64,000 nucleotides of DNA from JANXMY01 sp965246745 (GCA_965246745.1 OZ251980.1:1178001-1242000), one strand, 5' to 3'; shown: positions 19,628 through 28,718, counted from the stretch's first letter. Numbers and translations are program-made. Notes: generated by a model not told the origin, from the letters alone.

Positions 19628-19767
19628 CACGGGGCTGAACCCCCGTGCTTCAAAGGGCAATTCCCCGCCTTCGCGGGCAGAAGACAAAGCGGGCATTATA
19701 GACTCACGAAGTGAGCGCCCGCGAAGGCGGGAGATTGCCCTTTGAAGCACGGGGGTTCAGCCCCGTG
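19628..19767. repeat. Nested inverted repeat, family A, copy 2
   Basis: The arms 19628-19679 and 19715-19767 are complementary over about 51 bp. The only disturbances are a wobble and one C-A mismatch inside CAATTCCCCGCC/GGCGGGAGATTG; the same pair is disturbed in copy 1. Each end is itself a CACGGGG-CTGAAC-CCCCGTG hairpin. The element occupies the whole gap between the PilV-like and PilW-like genes. Confidence 0.8.
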
Positions 19768-19785
19768 TTCCATGCCGGTCCTCGT

Positions 19786-21708
19786 CTACGGCGTCCGGGT
19801 CAAAATCGTGTCCACGCTGTGGACTTTGTATTGATTGCGCTCTTTCCAGGCCACCACCGCCCGCGCAGACAAGCCGCGCACGGCGCTGAACGTCACGGCC
19901 GAGCCGGCAGTCGCCGTAGACGGCAGCGGGATTTGGACATCCGGCGCACCGAGCGAAACCAGCACTTGACCGGCAGCGACGGTCTGCGTGAACGCCTGCG
20001 GGGTGCCGCCGCCCGAAGGGGTCGCCGTGCCGTCCACTTCAAACGTCTTGCCGGCATTGCAGCGGGCGACATAGACGCACGGCACCGACGGGTCGTACAC
20101 GAATTGGTTGGCCCCCAGCGGCGTCGTTTCCGGTGGATTGGACAGCGCCGAGACCTGGCTCAAGTACGCCGCCGGCTTCTGCACCGCCACCGTCCAGTCA
20201 AGGTCCGCCGCGTAGAAGATGCGTATCCGGTGCGCCGGCGCGGTTCCAGTGCCGTCGGCGGGTGTCGCGCTGGAATTGTCGCCAAACGCATCCGACCCGA
20301 ATGTGATGCGGCCCAGCGAATAGCTGACATTGATTGTCGGCGGCGTCGCTGTCGTCCCGTTCAAATCTTCGTCGTTCAGCAGGGTCGGGTCGGCTCCCGG
20401 CGCAGCAATCCGGCCGCTGTCAAGGTCCAAAACTACGAGGCTGGCGTTGCTGCCGGCGACAAGGCCGGGATAGATCGTGTTGTCCGGGTTCGCCGACCCG
20501 GCTTTTTTCAGGTTCGGCACCGTCGTCCGCACGACAAACGTGCTCCCCGTGCCGGTCAGCGATGGAACGTCGTGGTCCTCGCGCAGAATACCCCACGAGG
20601 CCGTGATATACGAAATCTGGGCTTTCAGCACTGGAAAGCCCGTAGCCCCGCCGGCCAAAGGGTTAAACGCCACTGCGCCGGGGTTCAAGTGGCTGGTGCC
20701 GATGTTGCCGGAAGCAAGCTGGAACTCATACGGGTCCGCCGAGAAGGCCGATCCGGTAATCAGCCAGTTGTAAGGCCGGTGCAGCGACACAAACTGCCAG
20801 GGCGTCGGCAGTGTCGTGTTTCCCGTCGGCTTTTGGGCCGAGACATACGCAAGGTTTGCGTCTTCGGGATCAAACCAGCGCCCATTGTAATCGTCATGCT
20901 CGCTGATTTGGTAGTCGAGTTTGTTGTTCGTGATCGGGCCGTATAGATAATTCGAACCAACAGTCGGGTCCACGGCGTGCTGCTTCGGGACGGTCAAATA
21001 TAGCGTGTGAGTGACGCTGTTTGCGTCCACTACCGTCAGCACGAAGTTTCGGGTGTAATCGGCATACGGCAGGGCGATTTGACCGTTGGCGGTATCTACC
21101 AGAAAGCCGGGCCGGGTCAGCGGCAGCAGGTCTTTGATATTGGGCGAGACGACCGAATTGTCGGACTGCGCCGCCCACGGCAGACTGTTGACGGTCATAA
21201 ACGCGCCAAGCTGGGTCGGATTGGCAGCCGGGTCGGTCGGGTTCAGCGGCGCAGCGGCCGTGCCGAGGGCCAGGGGGCCGAACTGAACCGCATACAGCGA
21301 ACGGCCACGCGTCGGGGTCGGCACGGTGACGGTTTCGTTGCTGATGACGCGGGCGTTGTCTAAATTGTTTGGGTTGTCCGGGTCGTAGTTGGAGTACGCA
21401 GCGGCGTTGAGGGCGGCGTAGACAAGGTCGTCCTGCTGGCCGCCGGTCTGGTTCAAGTTGTTCGGCAGGATCGCTTCCGGCAGGTTTGCCGCATTTTGAC
21501 TGCTTAAATCTACGGCCGCATGACCGAGGCTGTCGGCGAGGGCGGCATTGCCGGTGCTTTGAATGGAAAAGAAGCCGCTCGGGAACAGGCGGATGATGGT
21601 CAGAATGCCGACGACGAGTATCACCAGGACGACCAGCACTTCAATTAGCGAGACGCCGCGCCGCGCCCGCCGCCGTGTTTTTGATTTTTGGCTGTCCATT
21701 AACTGCAC
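19786..21708 (-). CDS. PilV-like prepilin-type protein, enlarged (640 aa)
   Basis: After a basic leader (SKTRRRARRG) comes GVSLIEVLVVLVILVVGILT, a class III prepilin signal with cleavage after Gly and Glu5 in place. The following IIRLFPSGFFSIQ is close to the PilV/GspI form. A second ATG at 21699 (MDSQKS) would give a more usual leader length. The C-terminal ~590 residues are soluble, with beta repeats such as NPGAVAFNPLAGG. PilV is normally under 200 residues. The gene follows the GspG/PilA-like pilin by about 45 bp and is most likely cotranscribed with it. Role: minor pseudopilin that would prime or cap the pilus, inferred from family and order. Confidence 0.8.
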   Translation of the reverse strand: MQLMDSQKSKTRRRARRGVSLIEVLVVLVILVVGILTIIRLFPSGFFSIQSTGNAALADSLGHAAVDLSSQNAANLPEAILPNNLNQTGGQQDDLVYAALNAAAYSNYDPDNPNNLDNARVISNETVTVPTPTRGRSLYAVQFGPLALGTAAAPLNPTDPAANPTQLGAFMTVNSLPWAAQSDNSVVSPNIKDLLPLTRPGFLVDTANGQIALPYADYTRNFVLTVVDANSVTHTLYLTVPKQHAVDPTVGSNYLYGPITNNKLDYQISEHDDYNGRWFDPEDANLAYVSAQKPTGNTTLPTPWQFVSLHRPYNWLITGSAFSADPYEFQLASGNIGTSHLNPGAVAFNPLAGGATGFPVLKAQISYITASWGILREDHDVPSLTGTGSTFVVRTTVPNLKKAGSANPDNTIYPGLVAGSNASLVVLDLDSGRIAAPGADPTLLNDEDLNGTTATPPTINVSYSLGRITFGSDAFGDNSSATPADGTGTAPAHRIRIFYAADLDWTVAVQKPAAYLSQVSALSNPPETTPLGANQFVYDPSVPCVYVARCNAGKTFEVDGTATPSGGGTPQAFTQTVAAGQVLVSLGAPDVQIPLPSTATAGSAVTFSAVRGLSARAVVAWKERNQYKVHSVDTILTRTP

Positions 21709-21753
21709 TGTGAATGTCCTTGCGCCGAGACTGCTGAAAAGCTCAGAAACCGC

Positions 21754-22662
21754 CTATGGCTTCAGGTTTTCCGGGTAGTTAGCGACCTGCCAGAAAGTCG
21801 GGGTCGCCGACGGCCCTTCCAGGGCCGCAAAGTCATGGCCGGTGATTTTCTTGACCGCGCCGCTCTCAAACAGCGCCAGCACTTTGTCGGCGTTATAAAC
21901 GTGGTGCGTCGTCACCGTAATCAGTGTGTTCGCCGGCGGGTTCTGCCACCGAAGCTGCTGCGTGTAAAAGGCGCTGGCGGAAGAAACGCTGGAGTCGCAG
22001 CCGACCGGGACATTGGCAGCGGAACAGGCGGTTCCCTGCTGTGCGATCTGATAGCGGACAATCGAAGCCGTGCTGACCTTGTTGGTGTCAGTGACAATCG
22101 GGCTGCTGTCGTAGGCATCGGCCAGATAGAAATAGCGCTGGGTCGGGACCGTGCTGCCGGGACCGTAAGCCGCCGTGCCGCACACCGAGTCCGTCAGCGG
22201 CATTGCGGTTGCGCTTCGCAGTAGGTTGTCGTTGACAGGGCTGCACGGGGCGATCAACCGGGCTGGCAGCGCGGGCGTGATTTTGCCCGTATCGCCGGAC
22301 TCAACGGTGTTGTTCGGGTCAGTAAACACTTCCACATCTTTGATGTATGCCGGGTACAAACCGGGAAAATACGCCGCTGCTGTCCCTGCCGCCTGCGCTG
22401 CCGCAAGACCGTTCTTCATAGTCGTGCCGGGGTACGCGTAGCCAAACAGAACGTCGGGGTAGCGGTGGTTGTCGAGCTTGAACTGCTCCATCTTCTGCTG
22501 AATATCTTTGAGGTTCGAGATGGACGTGCTTTGACGCGCGTTTTCGCGGACCGACGCGAACACCGGCAGCAAAATCGCGGTGAGAATCGCGATAATGGCG
22601 ATCACGACGAGCAGTTCGATCAAAGTAAAAGCATGGACAAAGCGGCGGCGCGTGGGTGTCAT
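21754..22662 (-). CDS. GspG/PilA-like prepilin (302 aa)
   Basis: A short basic leader is followed by HAFTLIELLVVIAIIAILTA, the canonical prepilin signal with FTLIE and Glu5. ILLPVFASVRENARQSTSIS then matches the helix-to-globular transition of GspG and DUF1559-type pilins. The motif KMEQFKLDNHRYPD is the usual GspG continuation. At 302 residues it is about twice the size of a major pilin. The globular part has several Cys (near residues 130, 155, 210 and 220) that could form disulfides. It is the first pilin gene after pilD and the smallest here, so it is the best candidate for the main structural subunit, although major pilins are often encoded elsewhere. Confidence 0.85.
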   Translation of the reverse strand: MTPTRRRFVHAFTLIELLVVIAIIAILTAILLPVFASVRENARQSTSISNLKDIQQKMEQFKLDNHRYPDVLFGYAYPGTTMKNGLAAAQAAGTAAAYFPGLYPAYIKDVEVFTDPNNTVESGDTGKITPALPARLIAPCSPVNDNLLRSATAMPLTDSVCGTAAYGPGSTVPTQRYFYLADAYDSSPIVTDTNKVSTASIVRYQIAQQGTACSAANVPVGCDSSVSSASAFYTQQLRWQNPPANTLITVTTHHVYNADKVLALFESGAVKKITGHDFAALEGPSATPTFWQVANYPENLKP

Positions 22663-22719
22663 GGCGACTCCTAAAATGGTATTCGGCGAGAACCGACAAC
22701 CGTAACTGTTACGGGACGG

Positions 22720-23829
22720 TCAGTTCTTTTGGATTGTTCCCAAGTTTGGGACGATTTGAAAAGTATTTTTACCGGCCCTCGCCCGGAAGCCGGCCAAAGC
22801 CGCAGGCACAGAAAGCGCCGGAGGGGGCGGAGGAGGCGGAAAAGCGGTGCGGACATACCACGACGCTAGCGCGTGCCCGTAAAAGAGCGCCAGCAACGCC
22901 CCCGCCGCCATCGCCGGGCCGAACGGAATGGGAACCCGCTCGCCCAGGCGGCGGCGCGACCGAACAATCACAATGACCCCGGCCATCGCGCCGAGAAACA
23001 CCGCAAAGACCAGCGAGCCGAGGGCCAGTCCGAGGCCGAGATTGGCCCCGACCATCGCCGCGATTTTGCCGTCGCCCCCGCCCATGCCCCCGGCATCCTC
23101 GTCGCCTTCAATCTCCTCAGCGGTCGCCCCAGCCAGCGGCAGCTTTTCGCCCCAGCGCCGCTCGGTCCACCGGCGCACCGGCGGAACCACCGTGCCGAGG
23201 TAATAAAACGAGTTATACACCCAGTCTTCGGCGTTGTCTTTGAGGTACGACGCGGCGGCGACGCCTGCGCCGAGGCGCTTGTCTACAAAAGACACGATGA
23301 CGACGTAAGACACCAGACCGATCAAATAGATCACGGCGGCGTAGCCGAACAAGCCGAAGACCGAGTCGCGCAGGGTGCCGTTGATGGCGGCATGGACCAG
23401 GCCCAGAACCATGCCGAGGGCGCACAGGCCGTCGTCCACGACAAAATGATCCAAATCAATGAAAAAGATGCACAGAAGAAGGGCCGTAAAGAGGCAGTAA
23501 AAAACAGCGTCGTACCACTGCCCGCCGGCGTGAAACGTGTACCACGCGACCAGGGCGAACAGCACGCCGGTCAGCAGCTCAACGCCGGGGTAGCGCCAGG
23601 AAATCGGCTGTTTACAGTACCGGCACTTTGCGCCGAGGGCAAGATAGGAAACGACGGGAAACAAGTCAAGGGAGCTGAGGCGATGCTCGCACGACGGGCA
23701 GTACGACCACGTCGGCGTGTTGACGCTTTGGCCGTGCGGCAGCCGCCAGATGACCACGTTCAAAAACGAGCCGATGGCGAGGCCGTACAGCCCCGCCACC
23801 AGCAGCCAAACTTCTACGCCGGTCATCAA
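22720..23829 (-). CDS. pilD: Prepilin peptidase / N-methyltransferase PilD
   Basis: This is the bifunctional inner-membrane enzyme that cleaves prepilin leaders and methylates the new N-terminus. The N-terminal methylase domain shows GLAIGSFLNVVIWRLPHGQS and two zinc-binding pairs, CPSCEHRL and CRYCKQPI. The aspartyl protease part has its two Asp motifs, FIDLDHFVVDDG and GGMGGGDGK. Hydrophobic segments match the usual eight-helix layout, with an inserted soluble stretch of about 60 residues between the two Asp motifs. At 369 residues it is somewhat longer than the usual 260-290. It starts 4 nt after the pilC stop, so the two are translationally close, and it is followed by its likely substrates. 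Confidence 0.95.
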   Translation of the reverse strand: MMTGVEVWLLVAGLYGLAIGSFLNVVIWRLPHGQSVNTPTWSYCPSCEHRLSSLDLFPVVSYLALGAKCRYCKQPISWRYPGVELLTGVLFALVAWYTFHAGGQWYDAVFYCLFTALLLCIFFIDLDHFVVDDGLCALGMVLGLVHAAINGTLRDSVFGLFGYAAVIYLIGLVSYVVIVSFVDKRLGAGVAAASYLKDNAEDWVYNSFYYLGTVVPPVRRWTERRWGEKLPLAGATAEEIEGDEDAGGMGGGDGKIAAMVGANLGLGLALGSLVFAVFLGAMAGVIVIVRSRRRLGERVPIPFGPAMAAGALLALFYGHALASWYVRTAFPPPPPPPALSVPAALAGFRARAGKNTFQIVPNLGTIQKN

Positions 23830-23833
23830 GCGC

Positions 23834-25093
23834 TTACTCGCCCGCGCCCTTTTCGGTGCCGTCGCCGCCCGAAAGCGACTGGATCAGCACAATCATCGGC
23901 ATAAACATGCCGAGAATAATCAAAAGAACCGCGACGCCCAGAAAACAAATCAAGATCGGCTCAATCGCCACGGCCAAAGCCGCCAGCGCCGCGTCCACTT
24001 CGTCCTCGTAAAAGTCCGCGATCTTGGACAGCATGGCGTCAAGCGACCCCGACTCCTCGCCGATAGAAATCATCTGCACGACCATCGGCGGGAACAGCTT
24101 GGACTTGACCAGCGGGTCGCCGATCCGGTCTCCCTCGCGAATGCGGGCGCGAGCCTCCAAAATCGCATCGGCGATGACGACATTCGCAACGGTTCCCGAG
24201 ACGGTTTCAAGCGCCTGCAAGATCGGCACGCCCGAGGTCAGCAGTGTACCCAGGGTGCGCGAAAAGCGGGCCAGGGCGACTTTGTGGTTCAGTTTGCCGA
24301 ACACCGGCACTTTCAGCTTGAACTTGTCCCACACATGCGACCCGAAGTTGGTCTTGATAAACGCGCCGAAGGCAAACCGCGCGGCAAAAAAGATCGCCAG
24401 GGCCAAATACCCTTTGTGCAGGAAAAAGTCGGACACGGCGACCAGGCCGAGCGTCAAAGCCGGGAAGTCCGCCCGGCCATGCGGCAGCATCGTCTCAAAC
24501 AGCTTCAAAAACGTCGGCACGATAAACGTACACAGGCCGACGACAATCGCCGTCGCGGCAATTACCACAATGGTCGGGTAGGTCATCGCCGACTTGATCT
24601 TGCGCTTCATTTCCACGTCTTTTTCGAGAAACGTCGAAAGCCGCTGCAAGGTTTCTTCCAGGACGCCGCCGACTTCGCCGGCGCGGACCAGGCCGATGAA
24701 CAAGTTGGAGAACGTGTTCGGGTACTTCGCCAAGGCTTTGGAAAGCGTGCTTCCCGCCTCGACTTCGCGCTGAACATCAATAATAATGCGTTTCAGCTTC
24801 GGGTTGGTCTGCTGCTGCGACAAAACATCGAGGCAGCGCACCAGCGAAACGCCGGCGTCAATCATGGTGGAGAACTGCCGGCAGAAGATAGACAGCTCGG
24901 TCAGCTTGACTTTTTGGATGTTCTCGAACCAGCTTCCGCCGAGGCCCTTTTTGGCCTTCGACGCTTTGATTTCCGAAATCACAAAGCCCTGCTCGCGCAG
25001 GCGGCGGGCGAGAACATCCGGGTTTTCCGCTTCGGAAGTCCCGCTCCGCATCGTGCCGCCGGCGTCCCGGACGGTATACGCATATGTAGCCAT
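23834..25093 (-). CDS. pilC: Type IV pilus inner-membrane platform protein PilC
   Basis: Full-length 419-residue GspF/PilC protein with both repeated GspF domains. The first contains FCRQFSTMIDAGVSLVRCLD and the second FSRTLGTLLTSGVPILQALE. Transmembrane helices follow each domain (AMTYPTIVVIAATAIVVGLC and AIEPILICFLGVAVLLIILG). PilC sits in the inner membrane and couples the PilB and PilT motors to pilin movement. The N-terminal MATYAYTVRDAGGTMRSG is the usual start. It lies between pilT and pilD in one transcription direction, with a short tandem repeat upstream. Confidence 0.95.
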   Translation of the reverse strand: MATYAYTVRDAGGTMRSGTSEAENPDVLARRLREQGFVISEIKASKAKKGLGGSWFENIQKVKLTELSIFCRQFSTMIDAGVSLVRCLDVLSQQQTNPKLKRIIIDVQREVEAGSTLSKALAKYPNTFSNLFIGLVRAGEVGGVLEETLQRLSTFLEKDVEMKRKIKSAMTYPTIVVIAATAIVVGLCTFIVPTFLKLFETMLPHGRADFPALTLGLVAVSDFFLHKGYLALAIFFAARFAFGAFIKTNFGSHVWDKFKLKVPVFGKLNHKVALARFSRTLGTLLTSGVPILQALETVSGTVANVVIADAILEARARIREGDRIGDPLVKSKLFPPMVVQMISIGEESGSLDAMLSKIADFYEDEVDAALAALAVAIEPILICFLGVAVLLIILGMFMPMIVLIQSLSGGDGTEKGAGE

Positions 25094-25158
25094 GGTGAAT
25101 TGCTCCTTTACGAGCGTAACAACGCAGCCTAAGCCCCAAATGGTTCGGCTTGCGAGAA

Positions 25159-25205
25159 ATTATTTTTAGCGTCAAATTATTTTTAGCGCGAGATTATTTT
25201 TAGCG
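25159..25205. repeat. Three tandem copies of ATTATTTTTAGCG, period 17
   Basis: The 13-mer occurs at 25159-25171, 25176-25188 and 25193-25205, each 17 bp after the previous one. The third copy contains the pilT stop codon. On the minus strand it reads CGCTAAAAATAAT, so each copy brings an in-register TAA. It is AT-rich in a GC-rich locus and lies between pilT and pilC. Confidence 0.85.
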
Positions 25206-26456
25206 CCCCGGCGGACGCGGCCCGGACCCGGACGGGCCGGTGGAGCCGTCGCCGGCCAGCATGCGCTTTAATTCTTCCACATTCTGGGCGCGGCTCATCG
25301 CGTTTTCGTGCGAAATCTTGCCTTCAATGTACAAGTTTCTCAAACACGCATCGGTTGTAATCATGCCGATATTCGCCGACGTTTGAATAATAGACGTAAT
25401 TTGGTGGGCTTTGGCTTCGCGGATCAAGTTGCGGATAGCGGCGTTTGCGATCATAATCTCCTGCGCCGCCACGCGCCCGCGCCCGGAAGAAGCCAGATAA
25501 TTCGGGGTCGTCGGGATAAGCTGCTGGGAAACTATCGCCTGGATATTGTTGGAAAGCTGGAGCCGCACCTGCCCCTGCTGCCCCGGCGGGAAGCCGTCAA
25601 TGATCCGGTCCACCGAAGACGCCGCCGAGTTGGTGTGCAGCGTCCCGAAGACCAGGTGGCCCGTTTCGGCGGCGGACACGGCCAGCGACATGGTTTCGAG
25701 GTCGCGCATCTCGCCGACCAGGATAATATCCGGGTCTTCGCGGAGCGACGCCCGCAGCGCATTGCCGAAGCTTTTGGTGTCCATGCCCAGCTCGCGCTGA
25801 TTAATCACCGACAGCTTGTGGTTATGCACAAACTCAATCGGGTCCTCAATCGTGATGATATGCTCCGAGCGGGTCAGGTTGATCTCGTTGATCATTGCCG
25901 CAAGCGTGGTAGACTTGCCCGAGCCGGTCGGCCCCGTGACCAGCACTAGGCCCCGCTTCAGGTGGGTCATCTTTTCAATGACCGGCGCCATGCCCATGTC
26001 TTCCAGGGTCGGGATTTTCGTCGGGATCAAGCGCAGGGACGCCGCGACGCTGCCTTTGTCTTTGAAGATGTTGACGCGGAAGCGGGCCTTTTTTTGCAGG
26101 GCGTAGGAAAAGTCCAGCTCCCAGGTGCTTTCGAACTTCTGAATCTGCTCGTCCGTAAGAATAGCATACATCATCTGCTGGATGTCGAGCGGCGACATGT
26201 TTTCATACGGCGTCGGCTTCAGCTCGCCGTCGGCGCGGATCACCGGCGGAATGCCCGACGCGATATGCAGGTCGGAGCCTTTCATCGCGATGATCAAATC
26301 CAAAAGCTCATCAATATGCAGCTCTTGAACAGACTTCTTCTGCATGGGCTTCGCGGTCGGGCGCGGCTGAAACTGCGGCGCGGTCTGCCCGTTTTGCCCA
26401 TTGGGCGGCGGCATGACGGCAGTGCCGCTTGCGGGATTAGTCATTGGTTCGGCCAT
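25200..26456 (-). CDS. pilT: Pilus retraction ATPase PilT
   Basis: A 418-residue hexameric ATPase of the PilT family, which depolymerises pili. It has the PAS-like N-terminal part (DLIIAMKGSDLHIASGIPPV), Walker A GPTGSGKSTTLAAMI, Asp box and Walker B (ILVGEMRDLETMSLAV), the His box TGHLVFGTLHTNSAASSVDR and the PilT signature AIRNLIREAKAHQI. The first 40 residues are a low-complexity Pro/Gln leader not usual for PilT. The retraction-associated AIRNLIREAKAHQ stretch distinguishes it from PilB. It follows pilB after a gap occupied by a family D repeat. A strong AAGGAGGT inside that repeat is too far from the ATG to act as its ribosome binding site. Confidence 0.95.
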   Translation of the reverse strand: MAEPMTNPASGTAVMPPPNGQNGQTAPQFQPRPTAKPMQKKSVQELHIDELLDLIIAMKGSDLHIASGIPPVIRADGELKPTPYENMSPLDIQQMMYAILTDEQIQKFESTWELDFSYALQKKARFRVNIFKDKGSVAASLRLIPTKIPTLEDMGMAPVIEKMTHLKRGLVLVTGPTGSGKSTTLAAMINEINLTRSEHIITIEDPIEFVHNHKLSVINQRELGMDTKSFGNALRASLREDPDIILVGEMRDLETMSLAVSAAETGHLVFGTLHTNSAASSVDRIIDGFPPGQQGQVRLQLSNNIQAIVSQQLIPTTPNYLASSGRGRVAAQEIMIANAAIRNLIREAKAHQITSIIQTSANIGMITTDACLRNLYIEGKISHENAMSRAQNVEELKRMLAGDGSTGPSGSGPRPPGR

Positions 26457-26478
26457 AATTGCTTGCTTCTTTCAAGTG

Positions 26479-26613
26479 AACCCACCTCCTTGCTTCACCC
26501 CGGTCCTCCCTGTTAGGGAGGACGAAGAGGTTGAGACGGAGCCATCCGCCTCTTTTCTCCGTCTCCTGGTCCTCCCCTTTGGGGAGGACCCCTGCGAAGC
26601 AAGGAGGTGGGTT
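26479..26613. repeat. Nested inverted repeat, family D, copy 1
   Basis: The outer arms AACCCACCTCCTTGCTTC (26479-26496) and GAAGCAAGGAGGTGGGTT (26596-26613) are perfect complements. Inside lie hairpins GTCCTCCC-TGTTA-GGGAGGAC and GGTCCTCCCC-TTT-GGGGAGGACC, and AGACGGAG pairs with CTCCGTCT. The right arm touches the pilB stop codon. It fills most of the pilB-pilT gap. Confidence 0.8.
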
Positions 26614-28536
26614 CTAGAATCCGGCGGTGAAGACGACGCGCATGACTTCGTCCGGGGTCGTCATGCCTTCCAAAATCTTCAAGAGGCCGTCCTCGCGCAG
26701 CTCCAGCATGCCGTTCGCTTTGGCGGCGTCGCGGATGTCGGCGACCGGGGCGCGGCGGACGACTAATTCCGCAATCTCCTCGTTCATCGTCATCAGCTCG
26801 TACAAGCCGACACGGCCTTTGTACCCTTTGTAGCGGCACTCCTCGCAGCCTTTGCCCTCGTACAGCGTCACCTGGGCGTTGGCATCTTCGGGCTTGTAGC
26901 CGAACTTCGACAGGAAGTTTGCAGGGACCCGGTACGGCTCCTTGCAGTTGGTGCAGACTTTGCGGCACAGCCGCTGGGCCATGATGCCCTGCACCGTGGC
27001 GGCGATCAAGTAGGTTTCAATCCCCATGTCGGCGAGGCGCATGACCGCCGACGGCGCATCGTTGGTGTGCAGCGTGGACAGCACGAGGTGGCCGGTCAGC
27101 GACGCTTCCACAGCGATCTGGGCGGTTTCCAGGTCGCGCATCTCCCCGACCATGATGATGTCCGGGTCCTGGCGCAGAAACGACCGCAGGGCGGCGGCAA
27201 AGGTCAAGCCGGCTTTTTTGTTGATCTGCACCTGCGAGACGCCCGACAACTGGTACTCAACCGGGTCCTCGACCGTGATGATGTTCTTCTCGACCGAGTT
27301 GATTTTGTGCAGAACCGAATACAGCGTCGTCGTTTTGCCTGAACCCGTCGGCCCGGTGGTCAAAAACATGCCGTTCGGCTGCGCGACGATTTCTTCGAGC
27401 TTCGCCTGCACTTCGGGCGTGAAGCCGAGCTTGTTGAGGCCGAGCAGCACCGATGTTTTGTCGAGAATACGCATGACGATCTTTTCGCCGAACATGGTCG
27501 GCAGACACGAAACGCGCATGTCGTAGTCTTTGCCTTCGTGCCGGACCGGGATGCGTCCGTCCTGCGGCACGCGCCGCTCGGCGATGTTCAGCTCGGCCAT
27601 GATCTTGAAGCGCGAAATCAGCGCGGCCTGAATATGCTTCGGCACGGTCATGGTTTCGTTTAAAACGCCGTCTATTCGATAGCGAATGCGAACGCCTTTG
27701 ATGCCCGGCTCGACATGGATGTCCGACGCTTTTTCGCGGATCGCCTGCATCATAATCGCATGGGCGATACGGATAATCGGCGCTTCTTCGGAGATTTTTT
27801 CCAGGCCGCCTTCGTCGTCTTCATCTACCCCCGCGCCGCTCAGCTCGCCCAGCTCGCCTTTGATGGCGTCGGACAGGCCGCCGCCGAGGTCAGCGCCGCC
27901 GCCGCGCGTCAGGCCGCCGCCGTCCGTGCCGTTCCGGCCCGGCGTCAGGTCGGTGGTCGTGTCGCCGTCGCGGATGATCGCCGGGGTCTGCCCATTGGCG
28001 TCGCGGATCACGGCCGGGTAACTTGAGCCGCCGTCGCGCCCGCTGCCGTTCCCGAGCGGCCCGGTAACCGGCTTGGTGCCGTTTGCGCCGCTGTACGCGC
28101 GAATGATCGCTTCTTCAATCTCGGACTTGGTCGCCAGCACCGATGTGATTTTGCACCGCGATACCAGTTTCACATCGTCGAGGCCGACCGCGCCGGTTTT
28201 GACATCGCCGATGGCGACCATTAATCGGTTGGGGGTAGACGTGGAGTCGCGCTTGATGGGAAGAATGTTGTAGCGCTTGGCGAGGTGCTCGGGAACCGAT
28301 TTAATCGCCGCCGGCTCGGGCGTGACTTTGCTCAGGTCCACGAATTTCAGGCCCAGCGTTTCGGCGCGGGCGGACATCACATCTTTTTCGGATGCCATTT
28401 CGAGGTCCTGAATGATTCCGCCGAGATCGCCCGGCGTAACCTTCTGCACTTCGCGGGCGTCGTTAAGCTGCGTTTCGCTCAGAACCCCGCGCTCCACCAG
28501 CACTTCGCCGATACTTTTTTTTGCCTGCATTACCAT
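26614..28536 (-). CDS. pilB: Pilus extension ATPase PilB (GspE family)
   Basis: This 640-residue protein has an N-terminal GspE-N domain (SIGEVLVERGVLSETQLNDA), a ~100-residue Gly/Asp-rich linker, then the motor core. The core shows Walker A GPTGSGKTTTLYSVLHKI, Walker B IIMVGEMRDLETAQIAVEAS and the His box TGHLVLSTLHTNDAPSAVMR. The zinc site is present as CRKVCTNC and, about 45 residues later, CEECRYKGYKGR. Those cysteines identify PilB/GspE and are absent from PilT. PilB hydrolyses ATP to drive pilin addition at PilC. The start at 28536 has TAAGGAG upstream; MQAKKS at 28530 is an alternative. A promoter at 28719-28747 and a leader of about 175 nt precede it, so it heads the pilus operon. Confidence 0.95.
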   Translation of the reverse strand: MVMQAKKSIGEVLVERGVLSETQLNDAREVQKVTPGDLGGIIQDLEMASEKDVMSARAETLGLKFVDLSKVTPEPAAIKSVPEHLAKRYNILPIKRDSTSTPNRLMVAIGDVKTGAVGLDDVKLVSRCKITSVLATKSEIEEAIIRAYSGANGTKPVTGPLGNGSGRDGGSSYPAVIRDANGQTPAIIRDGDTTTDLTPGRNGTDGGGLTRGGGADLGGGLSDAIKGELGELSGAGVDEDDEGGLEKISEEAPIIRIAHAIMMQAIREKASDIHVEPGIKGVRIRYRIDGVLNETMTVPKHIQAALISRFKIMAELNIAERRVPQDGRIPVRHEGKDYDMRVSCLPTMFGEKIVMRILDKTSVLLGLNKLGFTPEVQAKLEEIVAQPNGMFLTTGPTGSGKTTTLYSVLHKINSVEKNIITVEDPVEYQLSGVSQVQINKKAGLTFAAALRSFLRQDPDIIMVGEMRDLETAQIAVEASLTGHLVLSTLHTNDAPSAVMRLADMGIETYLIAATVQGIMAQRLCRKVCTNCKEPYRVPANFLSKFGYKPEDANAQVTLYEGKGCEECRYKGYKGRVGLYELMTMNEEIAELVVRRAPVADIRDAAKANGMLELREDGLLKILEGMTTPDEVMRVVFTAGF

Positions 28537-28718
28537 AGGAAAAACCCTGCTCCTTACGCCTTTTCCTGCATTGCCGTGACGCGTGTGTGAATGTGTGAAA
28601 AATCGTTTGAAAAAATGAGAGCGTGTCTGCGCCTGCCATGAAAAAGCGACTGCGGATGGAGCCTAAACGAGCGGAGCTTGGAACCGACAACGCCGGCTTG
28701 GAAACAGGCGCGTCCACC

